64,000 nucleotides of DNA from Fagopyrum homotropicum. Its lineage: Eukaryota; Streptophyta; Magnoliopsida; Caryophyllales; Polygonaceae. The stretch covers positions 86,610,560 through 86,674,559 of the forward strand of contig BSWB01000002.1 of assembly GCA_033239125.1 (NCBI GenBank), read 5' to 3'. A model generated the notes under the pieces. It had not been told where the DNA came from. It saw only the letters and a list, made by a program, of their open reading frames with translations, and made no database searches. Position numbers and translations under genes: made by a program. Positions 33,151 through 44,270 of the stretch are shown here, piece after piece (positions within the stretch are counted from its first letter, which is position 1; each line of letters starts with the position of its first letter).

Positions 33151-36100
33151 TTTCTCCCCTTCTTGAAATGGATTCGACCCCGAATCACCATGATCATAGC
33201 TCGATGGTGGGAATGGACTCAAGTCACGCATATTGAATGTAGGATCGCATGCGTAATCATCCGGCAACTCCAAAACATAAGCATTATCCCCCGCCTTGTG
33301 TAAGACCTTGAAAGGTCCATTTCCTCTTGGAGAGAGCTTGGGTTTCCTCAACTGTTGAAACCTCTCCTTCCTTAAGTGCAACCACACGAGATCACTAGGC
33401 TCGAATGTGATCTTCTTGCGTCCGTGGTTAGCTTTCGCAGCATTGTACTTGCCCTTCTCCTCAAGCTTCTGACGTGTCCTCTCATGCAACTCCCGAATGT
33501 GTTCAATCTGCATTTTAGCACTGAAATCTACTCGCTCCTTCTTAGGCAACGGTGTAAGATCAAACGGGGTTAGTGGATTAAACCCATACACACACTCAAA
33601 AGGAGAAATGGAAGTTGAAGAATGCACAACCCTATTATAAGCAAATTCGACATGAGGTAAGGCATCTTCCCATTCCTTAAGACTCTTCTTAATAACAGCC
33701 CTTAACAAAGTAGTTAGTGTCCTATTAGTTACCTCACTTTGGCCATCAGTTTGAGGGTGACTAGAAGTAGAAAACAATAGCTTAGTTCCTAGCTTTCCCC
33801 AAAGAGTTTTCCAAAAGTAACTTAGATATTTAACATCCCTATCACTAACTATAGTCTTCGGAACTCCATGCAACCTAACTACTTCCCGAAAGATCAAGTT
33901 GGCTACATTGGTGGCATCATCAATCTTATGGCAAGCTATAAAGTGAGCCATCTTAGAGAATCGATCTATAACCACAAATATCGAGTCTCTGCCCCTCTTA
34001 GTCCTAGGCAATCCCACAATAAAGTCCATACTAACATCCTCCCAAGGGGCTGTAGGGATTGGTAAAGGCTTGTACAAACCATGGGGTTTCACTTTGGATT
34101 TGGCTCTAAGGCATTCTAAACATCTCTTAACAGCATGTTCTACATCCCTAAGCATATGAGGCCAAAAGAAGTGTGAGGTAAGCATAGCATAAGTCTTATC
34201 TCTCCCAAAATGCCCCATTAATCCTCCTTTATGGGCTTCATCAACTAATAACATCCGAAGAGAACACCTAGGGATAGAAACCTTATCAGCCTTAAACAAG
34301 AAACCATCAAACAAGTAGAACTTATCTAGAGCACCCTTAGCCACACATATCTTGTAGGTTTCACCAAAATCAGCATCATCAACATATAATTCCTTAATAT
34401 ACATGAAACCTAGCACTTTAGAATCAAGGTTGGTCAACAAAGAGTGTCTCCTAGATAATGCATCAGCAACTACATTGTCCTTTCCCTTTTTATACTTGAT
34501 AACATAAGGAAAAGTCTCAATGAACTCCCTCCAACTACCATGTCGCCTATCTAGTTTATCTTGACTCCTAAAGTGTTTTAAAGATTCATGATCAGAATGC
34601 AAGATAAACTCTCTAGGCCACAAGTAGTGTTGCCATGTCTTAAGTACTCTAAACAAAGCATATAACTCCTTATCATAAGTAGAATAGTTAAGACATGCTC
34701 CTTTGAGTTTCTCACTAAAGAAAGCAATTGGTTTACCTTCTTGTATAAGAACACCTCCAATTCCAATTCCGGATGCATCACACTCCACTTCAAATGGCTT
34801 GTTGAAATCTGGAAGAGCAAGCAAAGGTGCATGAGTGAGAACCTCATTAAGCTTGTTGAATGCATGGTCCTGCACACTACCCCACACAAATGGCGTGTTC
34901 TTCTTGCATATTTCCGTCAATGGGGCTGCAATGGTGCTAAAATCATGCACAAAACGCCTATAGAAGCTAGCAAGACCATGAAAACTCCTAACATTGCCAA
35001 TAGAGCTCGGAATAGGCCAATCTCGAATGGCCTTGATCTTTTCCTCATCCACTTGTAAACCGTCTATGCTCACTACAAACCCAAGAAAAATAACTTTATT
35101 AGTGCAAAAGTCACATTTCTTAAGAGTGGCATACAAGTGTTCATCTCTAAGAGTAGAAACAACTTCCCTTAGATGTCTTTCATGCTCCTCTAGTGATTTG
35201 CTGTAAATGAGAATGTCATCAAAGCAAACAACAACAAATTTACCTATAAACTTTCTCAAAACATGGTTCATTAATCTCATGAAAGTAGAAGGAGCATTAG
35301 TAAGTCCAAATGGCATAACAAGCCACTCATATAAACCAAACTTGGTTTTAAAAGCAGTTTTCCACTCACCCCCTTCCTTCATCCTAATCTGATGGTATCC
35401 ACTCCTAAGATCAATTTTACTAAACATAGTGGAACCATGAAGCTCATCTAACATATCATCAAGGCGTGGGATAGGGTGGCGATACTTAATGGTTATATTA
35501 TTGATGGCCCTACAATCAACACACATCCTCCAAGTATTATCTTTCTTAGGCACTAAAAGCACGGGGACATCACATGGACTAAGGCTTTCCCTCACATAAC
35601 CCTTATTTAAGAGCTCTTGCACTTGGTTTCTAACCTCTTGGCTCTCATTAGGGTTCATTCTGTAGGCTGGCCTATTCGGTAAGGTTGCTCCCGGAATGAG
35701 ATCTATTTGATGCTCTATACCTCTCAAGGGTGGTAGGCCATGGGGTATCTCATTAGGAAACACATCCTTAAACTCCTCAAGTATGGCTACAATGCTAGGT
35801 GGAAGATTTGCCTTAGTTTCATCACTCACTAGGGCTAACTTCTTACATAAGGTCATCAAAGTGATTTCTAGAGGAAGATAAGCACTTTGAAACTCAGATT
35901 TGGCTACTAGCAAAGTAGAGGCCATTTGTGTGTTAGTTGAAACTAAAAGGGTATTAGAAGGCTCTATAGGCTCGGTTTTGGAATTATTTGGCTTACTACC
36001 CTTCTTAGCTTGGTCTACCCCTTGTTCACTTGCCTTTTTCTTCTCAAATGCCTCAGCTATTTGTAAGGGAGACATAGGCTTTAAGGTTACAGGTTTTCCA

Positions 36101-36228
36101 TTAAAAGTGAAAGTATACCTATTAGTGTAACCATCATGTAAGACTCTCCTATCAAATTGCCAAGGACGACCTAATAAGATATGACAAGCTTGCATAGGCA
36201 CAACATCACACAAAAACATTATCCTCAT
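32962..36228 (-). CDS. Element A Pol: protease end, RT, RNase H, integrase with LTR-encoded tail
   Basis: An open frame of 1088 codons. By residue: protease end with ILLGRPW (~17-23); RT from ~200 with VPKKDNTWRMCVDCRAINN (~226) and the catalytic box CFDD (~333; Tyr/Phe replaced by Cys, both Asp kept); RNase H ~450-570 (VECDASGIGIGG, LHSDHESLK); integrase zinc domain ~680-735; core with MDFIVGLP, VSDRDVKY and SHPQTDGQSE; C-terminal domain; tail GPLTRAQAKLQAEMDALLLT inside the LTR. The first ATG is not the true start: the protein continues upstream through two frameshifts (near 36225 and 36400) into protease and gag. RT and integrase look usable as sequence, but the gene as a whole is broken. 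Confidence 0.88.
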   Translation of the reverse strand: MRIMFLCDVVPMQACHILLGRPWQFDRRVLHDGYTNRYTFTFNGKPVTLKPMSPLQIAEAFEKKKASEQGVDQAKKGSKPNNSKTEPIEPSNTLLVSTNTQMASTLLVAKSEFQSAYLPLEITLMTLCKKLALVSDETKANLPPSIVAILEEFKDVFPNEIPHGLPPLRGIEHQIDLIPGATLPNRPAYRMNPNESQEVRNQVQELLNKGYVRESLSPCDVPVLLVPKKDNTWRMCVDCRAINNITIKYRHPIPRLDDMLDELHGSTMFSKIDLRSGYHQIRMKEGGEWKTAFKTKFGLYEWLVMPFGLTNAPSTFMRLMNHVLRKFIGKFVVVCFDDILIYSKSLEEHERHLREVVSTLRDEHLYATLKKCDFCTNKVIFLGFVVSIDGLQVDEEKIKAIRDWPIPSSIGNVRSFHGLASFYRRFVHDFSTIAAPLTEICKKNTPFVWGSVQDHAFNKLNEVLTHAPLLALPDFNKPFEVECDASGIGIGGVLIQEGKPIAFFSEKLKGACLNYSTYDKELYALFRVLKTWQHYLWPREFILHSDHESLKHFRSQDKLDRRHGSWREFIETFPYVIKYKKGKDNVVADALSRRHSLLTNLDSKVLGFMYIKELYVDDADFGETYKICVAKGALDKFYLFDGFLFKADKVSIPRCSLRMLLVDEAHKGGLMGHFGRDKTYAMLTSHFFWPHMLRDVEHAVKRCLECLRAKSKVKPHGLYKPLPIPTAPWEDVSMDFIVGLPRTKRGRDSIFVVIDRFSKMAHFIACHKIDDATNVANLIFREVVRLHGVPKTIVSDRDVKYLSYFWKTLWGKLGTKLLFSTSSHPQTDGQSEVTNRTLTTLLRAVIKKSLKEWEDALPHVEFAYNRVVHSSTSISPFECVYGFNPLTPFDLTPLPKKERVDFSAKMQIEHIRELHERTRQKLEEKGKYNAAKANHGRKKITFEPSDLVWLHLRKERFQQLRKPKLSPRGNGPFKVLHKAGDNAYVLELPDDYACDPTFNMRDLSPFPPSSYDHGDSGSNPFQEGEKDEGSSKLSQGPLTRAQAKLQAEMDALLLTMNHEPPNSHSMSQRALMMIIVHQGTSCMPKGST

Positions 36229-36786
36229 AATGGCCTAAAGTGAATGTGACCTTAACTTGCTTATTTACCTTTAATTCTCCACATTCATTCATCCAATGAA
36301 GCTTAGAAGGCCTAGGGTGATAGAAAGTTATTAATTGCAGCTTATTAACCAATTCGGTGCTAGCTATGTTACAACAACTACCCCCATCAATTATAACATA
36401 CAAACCTTCCCTTTAACCAAACATCTAGTGTGAAACAAGTTTTCCCTTGGGTTATCCTCACAAGGGGCAGGTTGTATACTAAGGGCTCTCCTAGCTATCA
36501 AAACATTATCATGTGACAAGCAAACATCCAAAATAGGCTCATCATGCTCAAAGTCAGATTCAACACAAGCAATAGACTCGTTTGGAACATCCAAATCACA
36601 TAGCACATAGTTATTAGCTAAGAATGAACTAGGGTGATCAAACAACACACGTTGAGCAAGCAAGCAATCCCCTTGTTCATATACTATTCCATCATCCGAA
36701 TCAACATCATCACTAGGCTCGATTTCATTAGATTCAAGTTCATGCTCAGATTCTGATTCATATTGGCCTAAATGATTTATTAGCAA
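36206..36786 (-). pseudogene. Element A gag end and protease
   Basis: Two overlapping minus ORFs (36391-36786 and 36206-36403) in different frames. The first carries the acidic spacer (NHLGQYESESEHELESNE, later YEQGDCLLAQRV) and LIARRALSIQPAPCEDN-RENLFHTRC. The second has IIDGGSCCNIASTELVNKLQ, the protease active site of this family (D-G-G in place of D-T/S-G), and ELKVNKQVKVTFTLGHYED. A frameshift lies near 36400 and another near 36225. The right edge at 36786 is the AGCAA duplication of element B. Confidence 0.8.
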
Positions 36787-37929
36787 TGATACGGTATTAT
36801 CCGTGAATGAATCGATCTAGGTACAATGATCCCGAATCCGGCTAAATGAAGCGAATCCAGATGCGGAATGAAACGTGGATGGTGAATGGACGCAGGAAAG
36901 TGTAGAGAAGAACCAAAGAGAGTCAACGAAAGGAACCAAGGCTGAAGAGCCAAAACCCCACTTCGTGAATGCCCTAGACCCGTCTCCAATACAACTTTAC
37001 ACTAGCTCCGGCTGGACTAGCACAAAGAGGAACTCGTGAAGGCTCGAAGCACCAATCCGAAGGCGGTTGACATGAACAAGCTCAGCCAAGCAAACAACAG
37101 CAATGCCAACCAAAAACTCTCTTGTTCTTTGATTGATTTTGTGAATGATTACAAATGTAATTCTAAGCAATGAAATTAACGTACCTATTCAGCAGCTAAA
37201 AGAGGCTATATATAGACTCTTTTATCTGGACAAAAATAAAGAAAAGAAAACTAAAACATTACTGGGAAGGTGGTAATAAGAGAGCTTCCTCTAATGTAGC
37301 TAACAACTTAACAAACAACTATTTCAGCATAAAAATAGGTTGACTTATTCAAGCATATCCTTGGAGTGAGCTGGACGTTTTTTTAAGAGCCAAAATGGAC
37401 TATCCGAATGGGCTGAATTGTTCAATAGATCCATGAGTGATTTGGATGGTTTTAAGAGCCCAAATGATGATCCAAATGAGGGAGCTGGTTACTCTCTTGG
37501 GCCTCCTTGAACGTGAGCAGCTTGCTATCCTCTTGGGCTGCCTTGGACGTGAGCAGCTGCCACCCCTCTTGGGCTGCATTGGACGTGAGCAACAGCCTCC
37601 CTTGGGCTGCCTTGGACGTGAGCAGCTGCCTCCCCTCTTGGGCTGCATTGGACGTGAGCAACAACCTCCCCTCATGGGATGTATTGGACGTGAGCAACGT
37701 CTGCATGGTATCCTCGAGCTGCATGGGAAGTGAGCACGTCGGCATGGTCTCCTCGCTTGGTTCGCTTGCTCCTACATTCACCAAAAGATTAACACATGGT
37801 GTATGGAAATTAAATGGTTCACGCATTGTGTCAAGCAATAGCACTTCCCTTGACGTAACTTCTTGGATCTCCTTAGCTCTTGCTCTAGTAATGGGACCTT
37901 GATATCTTCCATGTGATGGTCCTACATCA
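36787..37929 (-). repeat. 3' LTR of element B with coding overlap
   Basis: 1143 bp. The polyprotein frame enters at DVGPSHGRYQGPITRARAKE and continues to 37452 through the minisatellite. It contains about 93 bp (near 37770-37862) missing from the other LTR. A TATATATAG-like box lies near 37206 on the minus strand. Confidence 0.85.
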
Positions 37930-38570
37930 TCCACTCCTTCTTGGAAAGAATTTGACCCCGAATTTTCATCTTGTTCCGAATCTCCTTCATAGGGGCTCAA
38001 ATCTCCTACATTAAAAGTGGTACTAACTCCATACTCTTCCGGTAAGTCCAACATATATGCATTGTCGTTAATCCGGTGTAAGACTTTGAATGGTCCATCA
38101 CCACGTGGTGCTAGCTTGGAATGGCGTTTTGTCGGAAACCGCTCTTTCCTTAGATGTAGCGAAACTAAGTCGCCGGGCTGGAAAACTATCTTCCGACGTC
38201 CTTTGTTATTCCGAGCTGCAGTTTCAACGCCCTTCTTATCAAGTGCAGCCTTGGTCTTAGCATGAAGTTCCTGAATGTAGTCCGCCTGTTCCAAAGCATC
38301 AAAAGCTACTCGATCCTTTCGAGGAATCGGTAATAAGTCCAAAGGAGTTAAAGGGTTAAATCCATAAACACATTTGAAAGGTGATAGCGAAGTGGAAGAA
38401 TGCATGGTGCGATTATAAGCAAACTCGATATGTGGTAACATGTCTTCCCATTCTTTTAAGTTATCTTTCAACATGGTTCTAAGGAGGGTCGTTAGGGTCC
38501 TATTGGTGACTTCCGTTTGCCCATCTGTTTGGGGATGACTAGAGGTCGAGAATAGTAATCTAGTGCCCAT
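37452..38570 (-). pseudogene. Element B integrase end plus LTR-encoded tail
   Basis: Begins GTRLLFSTSSHPQTDGQTEV (around the catalytic Glu) and runs through the C-terminal domain (RRKIVFQPGDLVSLHLRKER, RGDGPFKVLHRINDNAYML) to the tail GPITRARAKEIQEVTSREV and on through the minisatellite to a stop at 37452. It is joined to the upstream Pol frame by a frameshift around 38570-38600. The first ATG has no meaning as a start. Confidence 0.8.
37521..37697 (-). repeat. Minisatellite in B 3' LTR, five units
   Basis: Units of 36 and 33 bp built on CTTGGGCTGC(A/C)TTGGACGTGAGCA. All lengths are multiples of three, so the polyprotein frame passes through it as repeats of LLLTSNAAQEGRQLLTSKAAQ type. Confidence 0.9.
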
Positions 38571-40969
38571 TTTTCCCCAAAGCGTTTAAAAAACTTGACA
38601 TCCCTATCACTAACAATAGTTTTAGGGATTCCATGCAATCTCACTATTTCCTTCAAGAAAAGATTAGCAACATTATATGCATCATCAGTTTTATGACATG
38701 GAATAAAATGTGCCATTTTAGAGAATCTATCTACTACCAAAAAAATGGAATCTCTTCCTTTCTTAGTCCTAGGTAGTCCAACAATGAAATCCATACTTAT
38801 ATCTTCCCAAGGGCCATTAGGCGTTGGTAAAGGTGTATACAGCCCATGGGGTTGTAACCTAGCTTTGACCTTAAGACATTCAATGCACCTTTTCAGCATG
38901 TGTTCTACATCCCTTAACATATGAGGCCAATAAAAGTGAGTTTGCAACATGTGATAAGTTTTGTCCCTCCCAAAATGCCCCATTAAACCTCCTTTATGGG
39001 CTTCTTCCACCAATAAGATCCTAAGGGAACATCTAGATATGCAAATCTTATCCACTTTAAACAAGAAACCTTCAAACACAAAATACTTATCATAAGGGCC
39101 TTGAGTAGTGCATCTATGAAATATCTTCCCAAATTCAGCATCATCCACATATAATTCTTTAATGTAAGTAAAACCTAACATCCTAGAATCCAAGGTGGTG
39201 ATTAAGGTGTATCTCCTAGACAATGCATCCGCTACGACATTATCCTTTCCTTTCTTATACTTGATAATGTAAGGAAAGGTTTCGATGAACTCCATCCACC
39301 TACCATGCCGCCTATCTAGCTTATCTTGGCTCCTAAAGTGTCTAAGTGAATCATGATCGGTTTTCAAAACAAACTCTTGAGGCCAAAGGTAATGTTGCCA
39401 TGTTTTGAGTACTCTAAACAAGGCATACAATTCTTTGTCATAAGTGGAATAGTTTAAGCATGCACCCTTCAATTTTTCACTAAAGAAAGCTACAGGCTTA
39501 CCTTCTTGCATAAGGACGCCACCAATACCAATACCGGACGCGTCGCATTCAACCTCAAAGGGTTTAGTGAAGTCCGGTAGAGCGAGTAGTGGTGCATGGG
39601 TGAGCCGTCTCTTGAGCTCTTCAAAGGATCTTTGTTGCGGTTCATTCCACTCAAAAGGAACCTTCTTTTTGGTCAAAGCCGTGAGTGGTGCTACAATAGT
39701 ACTAAAATCTCTCACAAATCTTCTATAGAATGTAGCTAGGCCATGGAAACTCCGCACGTCGCCAACCGACCTAGGAATGGGCCATTCATTGATTGCCTTC
39801 ACCTTGTCCTTATCCACTTGCAAACCATTGGCACTTACTACAAAACCAAGAAAAATCACTCGGTTAGTATAGAAATCACATTTTTGAATATTAGCATACA
39901 AGTATTCTATACGCAATGTAGCAAGCACATCTCTCAAATGATTTTCATGCTCTTTTAAAGTCTTACTATAGATAAGAATGTCATCAAAGTAGACTACAAC
40001 AAATAAACCAATATAAGGTCTCAAAATATGATTCATTAATCTCATGAAGGTACTAGGAGCGTTAGTTAAGCCAAAAGGCATTACTAGGCACTCATAGAGG
40101 CCAAATTTGGTTTTAAAAGCTGTTTTCCATTCATCCCCTTCCCTCATTGTAATTTGATGGTAGCCACTCCTAAGGTCAATCTTAGTGAAAATTGTAGCTC
40201 CATGTAACTCATCAACCATGTCATCTAAACGGGGAATCGGATGTCTATACTTGATAGTAATGTTATTGATTGCTCTACAATCAATACACATTCTCCAAGT
40301 ATTATCCTTCTTGGGTACTAGCAGGACGGGAACGGCACAAGGACTAAGGCTTTCCCGAATATATCCCTTATCTAGCAAGGCTTGAACTTGGTTCTGAATT
40401 TCCTGGGCTTCCGTAGGGTTCATCCTATAGGCGGGCCTATTGGGAAGAGTGGCTCCGGGTATTAAATCTATTTGGTATTCAATGCCCCTAATGGGCGGCA
40501 AGCCGGCTGGAATCTCCTCATGAAAAACATCCCTAAACTCGTCTAACAGCCCCTGGATAGAACTAGGAAGTGGAATCGTAGAGTCATGAGGCACATTCAC
40601 TAGAGATTTACACAAACTCATCATTAGCACATCCGTAGAAGCATAGTTAGTGACATATTCATTCCTAGACTCAAGATAGCTACTTGTTGGTTGTACTAAC
40701 AATGTTTGATGGGTTTTGTTCTCCTTACTCTTAGGCCGTGTGATCTTAGGCTTGGGAGGGGTTCCTTGCTCTACCCTCTTGTTCTCATAGTACTCGGCTA
40801 TTTGTAAAGGCGTCATAGGTTTAAGTGTTAAAGTTTTACCTTTATACTCAAAGCTATATTTATTAGAAAACCCATCATGAACAACTTTCCTATCATATTG
40901 CCATGGACGGCCAAGCAACAAGTGACAAGCATTCATAGGCACAACATCACATGTAATAACAAGTGACAA
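38492..40969 (-). pseudogene. Element B Pol: protease end, RT, RNase H, most of integrase
   Basis: 825 open codons. DVVPMNACHLLLGRPWQYD marks the protease end. RT has VPKKDNTWRMCIDCRAINN and an intact YFDD box (~325). RNase H has VECDASGIGIGGV and KTDHDSLRHF, and integrase has HFYWPHMLRDVEHMLKRCIE, MDFIVGLPRTKKGRDS and VSDRDVKF. The last ~25 residues (after FFKRFGEK) are out of frame because of a frameshift. RT and RNase H look complete by motif. The start is artificial: an upstream deletion in protease joins the sequence at 40960. Confidence 0.85.
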
Positions 40970-41492
40970 GCATCCAATGTAGTTTATATGGCCTAGGGTG
41001 ATAAAATGTAAGAAGTTGTAATTTGTTTACCATTTCAGTGCTAGCTATGTTGCAACAACTTCCTCCATCAATTATCACATTACACACTTTTCCTTTAATA
41101 CTACACCTAGTATGAAACAGATTTTCACGTTGGTTATCCTCACAAGGTGCTAGTTGGACATGCAAAGTTCTCCTAGCTATCAAAGATTCACCTTGTTCAT
41201 ACTCAATGCAATCATCATTCTCATTTTGTTCATTGTGATCAATTAATGCATTTTCATCATCTAATTCCACATCATCCTCACTCTCATATTCTCCTAGATA
41301 ATTTATGATCAAAGTGCGTCTATTAGGACATTCTCTACTCATGTGTCCTCTACCTTGGCATTTAAAACACACAATGTCCCTAGTTCTAGAGTTAGAGATA
41401 GGAGTACTCCCTCGATGATCACTCGAAGGCTCATTCAAGGATCGTAGTGTAGTGGAAGGTGTAGAAGACCTTCTTTGCCCTTCTTGACTCAT
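40947..41492 (-). pseudogene. Element B gag end and protease, internal deletion
   Basis: CCHC knuckle CFKCQGRGHMSRECP, acidic spacer, IEYEQGESLIARRTL, then IIDGGSCCNIASTEMVNKLQ. After YKLHWM the sequence jumps to VTC-DVVPM; roughly 25-30 residues that other copies show (CGELKVN...YED) are missing, with a small duplicated AATAACAAGTGACAAGCAT-like sequence at the junction. Confidence 0.75.
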
Positions 41493-42536
41493 AGGTGCCG
41501 ACTTTCTCTCTTCCTTCCGGCCTCCTTGATCCTTGCTGTGGTTAGGCAGCCGGCTCCCTTGTGCTTTTCAAGCGTTGGGCGCCCCATGAGGTGGCTTGTA
41601 TTCCCGATTTCGCACCTTAGTCTTCCTTTCCACCTTAATGGCCAAGTGTAGTAATTACTCCATGGTGCTGTATGGATACATATCAACTTCATTAGCCAAA
41701 TTAGAATTCAGAATACGAAGGTACCTAGCCATAGTGTTTTCTTCATCCTCTAGAACGTTGGCCTTCACCATAGCAACTTGCATATTCGTATAGGCTTCCT
41801 CAGCGCTAAGTGAGCCTTATCTCAAATTTTCCAGCCGTTGTCGAAGCTCTCGGGTATAGTGAGGTGGAACGAACCGGGACCTCATTAGTTCCTTCATATG
41901 CTCCCATGTGGTGATTTGAGGATCCAATGTTCGAACTCTTTCTTTGACTACGTGATCCCACCATACCAAAGCATAGCCTTGGAACTCAAGAGCGGCTAGC
42001 TAAACCTTCCTAGGCTCGCTGAAGTTGTGACACAACCAGATCTGCTCAACTTTAGTTTCCCACTCCGTATAGACGTCGGGATCACACTTTCCTTCAAAGA
42101 CGGGAATTTTGATTTTGACTTTGCCGAGTCCGTCTTGCTCTTGATAGGGCCGCAGATTATCACGTTCTCGTCCTTGCCTTGGCTGCTGGAATGGTCGATT
42201 GTAACCTTCCCAAGTATGGTCTTCAAAAGGAGCTTCATTCCGTCGCTGAAAGTTATCAACAAATGGTGGCATGTTAGAAGCATTAGGGAGGTCGTTGGAC
42301 TGTAAATTACCTTGATCCGGATGATCCGGCTCTCTAGTAATGCGTGAAGGACCGCCAAACTCGTATTTGGTTCTCAAAGGTGGCGTCCCTGCTGGTGGTG
42401 TTCGTGCTTCCATAGACTCCACTCGTTTGGATAGGTTAGCTACGGAATCGGACAATTGTTTCAATAGACTGATCATCTCAGGCGTGACGGTCTCGCTACT
42501 AGACTTGCTGGGACTTAGGGACCTGGATATGCTCAA
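41493..42536 (-). pseudogene. Element B gag N-terminal and capsid part
   Basis: The ORF at 42000-42536 has a helix-forming N-terminus (SLLKQLSDSVANLSKRVESM) and the start of capsid (GKVKIKIPVFEGKCDPDVYT). It stops near 42000 after HNFSEPRKV, then continues with stops through LEFQGYALVWWDHVVKER, RFVPPHYTRELRQRLENL and ARYLRILNSNLANEVD, the capsid hallmarks of this lineage. Confidence 0.75.
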
Positions 42537-43142
42537 GTAACAAACAAAGAACCGGTTAGGTTAGAAAAGCAAAGATCTCACTTGTGTATCGCTCACTCTC
42601 TCGTTGGTATTGCCTAGCTGGTGGCTCGAGTTGTAAGGATCCAACACCTTAAGATCACGATTTCCGAACCTTCTTAGTAACCCTTTGGAACTAGAACTGC
42701 TGAAACTGATGTTAGTGTCGGAGATGAATCAAGACACCCCTAATTGGAGTATTGACCGTTCGGTCGGTGTAGGTATGTTGATTTGTGATTAGAATGGCGT
42801 TTTGAGGGGGTTTTCTTGTGCTTGATGTCGATTAATAGAAGGCCAGCCGGTTTGTATTGTTCTTTTGTTTTTGTTTTTGTTTTTTTTTGAAGATCTCTTA
42901 GACTTTGTCAAAGATTAGTAGGAGAGAAGGTAACCGAAATTGATTGGAGAGAGGGTTACCGCAATGTGTATGCAGCGTTGAGCTCTTCTTGTTTTTGTTT
43001 TGTGTTTACCTCTCCTCAAGATGTTGTCCGGCACTAAGAACCCTTGGTTTTTGATTTTGAACACTTCAAGCACAAGTTAAACCTCAATTGGATATGCAAT
43101 AGGTTAACGAAGAAGAAAGGAGTGATCAATTGTACCAACCTG
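42537..43142 (-). other. Leader of element B
   Basis: About 600 bp between the primer site and gag, T-rich on the plus strand near 42860-42890. No supported gene. Confidence 0.55.
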
Positions 43143-43154
43143 GCTCTGATACCA
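43143..43154 (-). promoter_or_regulatory. Primer binding site of element B
   Basis: Plus strand GCTCTGATACCA is TGGTATCAGAGC on the minus strand, matching the initiator tRNA-Met 3' end, beside the LTR at 43157. Confidence 0.9.
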
Positions 43155-43156
43155 AC

Positions 43157-44265
43157 TATTACGGTATTATCCGTGAATGAGTCGATCTAGGTACAATGAT
43201 CCCGAATCCGGCTGAATGAAGCGAATCCAGATGCGGAATGAAACGTGGATGGTGAATGGACGCAGGAAGGTGTAGAGAACAACCAAAGAGAGTCAACGAA
43301 AGGAACCAAGGCTGAAGAGCCAAAAACCCACTTCGTGAATGCCCTAGACCCATCTCCAATACAGATTTACACTAGCACAAAGAGGGACTTGTGAAGGCTC
43401 GAAGCACCAATCCGAAGGCGGTTGACACGAACAAGCTCAGCCCAAGCAAACAACAGCAATGCCAACCAAAAACTCTCTTGTTCTTTGATTGATTTTGTGA
43501 ATGATTACAAATGTAATTCTAAGCAATGAAATTAACGTACCTATTCAGCAGCTAGAAGAGGCTATATATAGACTCTTTTATCTAGACAAAAATAAAGAAT
43601 GGAAAACTAAAACATTAGTGGGAAGGTGGTAATAAGAGAGCTTCCTCTAATGTAGCTAACAACTTAACAAACAACTATTTCAGCATAAAATTAGGCTGAC
43701 TTATTCAAGCATATCCTTGGAGTGAGCTGGACGTTTTTTAAGAGCCAAAATGGACTATCCGAATGGGCTGAATTGTTCAACAGATCTATGAGTGATTTGG
43801 ATGGTTTTAAGAGCCCAAATGATGATCCAAATGAAGGAGCTGGTTACTCTCTTGGGCCTCCTTGAACGTGAGCAGCTTGCTATCCTCTTGGGCTGCCTTG
43901 GACATGAGCAGTTGCCTCCCCTCTTGGGCTGCATTGGACATGAGCAACAACCTCCCTTGGGCTGCCTTGGACGTGAGCACATGCCTCCCCTCTTGGGCTG
44001 CATTGGACGTGAGCAACAGCCTCCCTTGGGCTGCCTTGGACGTGAGCAGCTGCCTCCCCTCTTGGGCTGCATTGGACGTGAGCAACAACCTCCCCTCTTG
44101 GGCTGCATTGGACGTGAGCAACATCTGCATGGTCTCCTCGAGCTGTATGGGAAGTGAGCATGTCGGCATGGTCTCCTCGCTTGGTTCGCTTGCTCTTCTT
44201 GGATCTCCTTAGCTCTTGCTCTAGTAATGGGACCTTGATATCTTCCATGTGATGGTCCTACATCA
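43157..44265 (-). repeat. 5' LTR of element B
   Basis: 1109 bp. The outermost bases next to the primer site are mutated (TATTACGG instead of TGATACGG). The minisatellite has seven units (43876-44121), and the ~93-bp segment of the partner LTR is absent near 44195. TATA-like CTATATATA at 43562-43570 (minus-strand promoter). Confidence 0.85.
43876..44121 (-). repeat. Minisatellite in B 5' LTR, seven units
   Basis: 36/36/33/36/33/36/36-bp units of the same type as 37521-37697, with one extra 69-bp pair. Confidence 0.9.
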
Positions 44266-44270
44266 AGCAA

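Larger units (their letters stand above)
36787..44265 (-). mobile_element. Element B: CRM-like gypsy inside element A, target duplication AGCAA
   Basis: LTRs at 36787-37929 and 43157-44265, primer site at the right LTR, and AGCAA at 36782-36786 and 44266-44270. Removing it rejoins A's gag (CPNRRTLL-INHLGQYE). B is a separate subfamily from A: its spacer, LTR and tail differ. Gag has many stops, protease has a small deletion, and integrase has a frameshift. The LTRs differ in minisatellite copy number and in a ~93-bp segment. Confidence 0.92.

Noticed and set aside
37437..37733. Forward ORFs rich in LGC.GREQ repeats (also 43792-44157) that look like a repeat protein
   Set aside because: They are antisense readings of the B minisatellite, open only because unit lengths are multiples of three.
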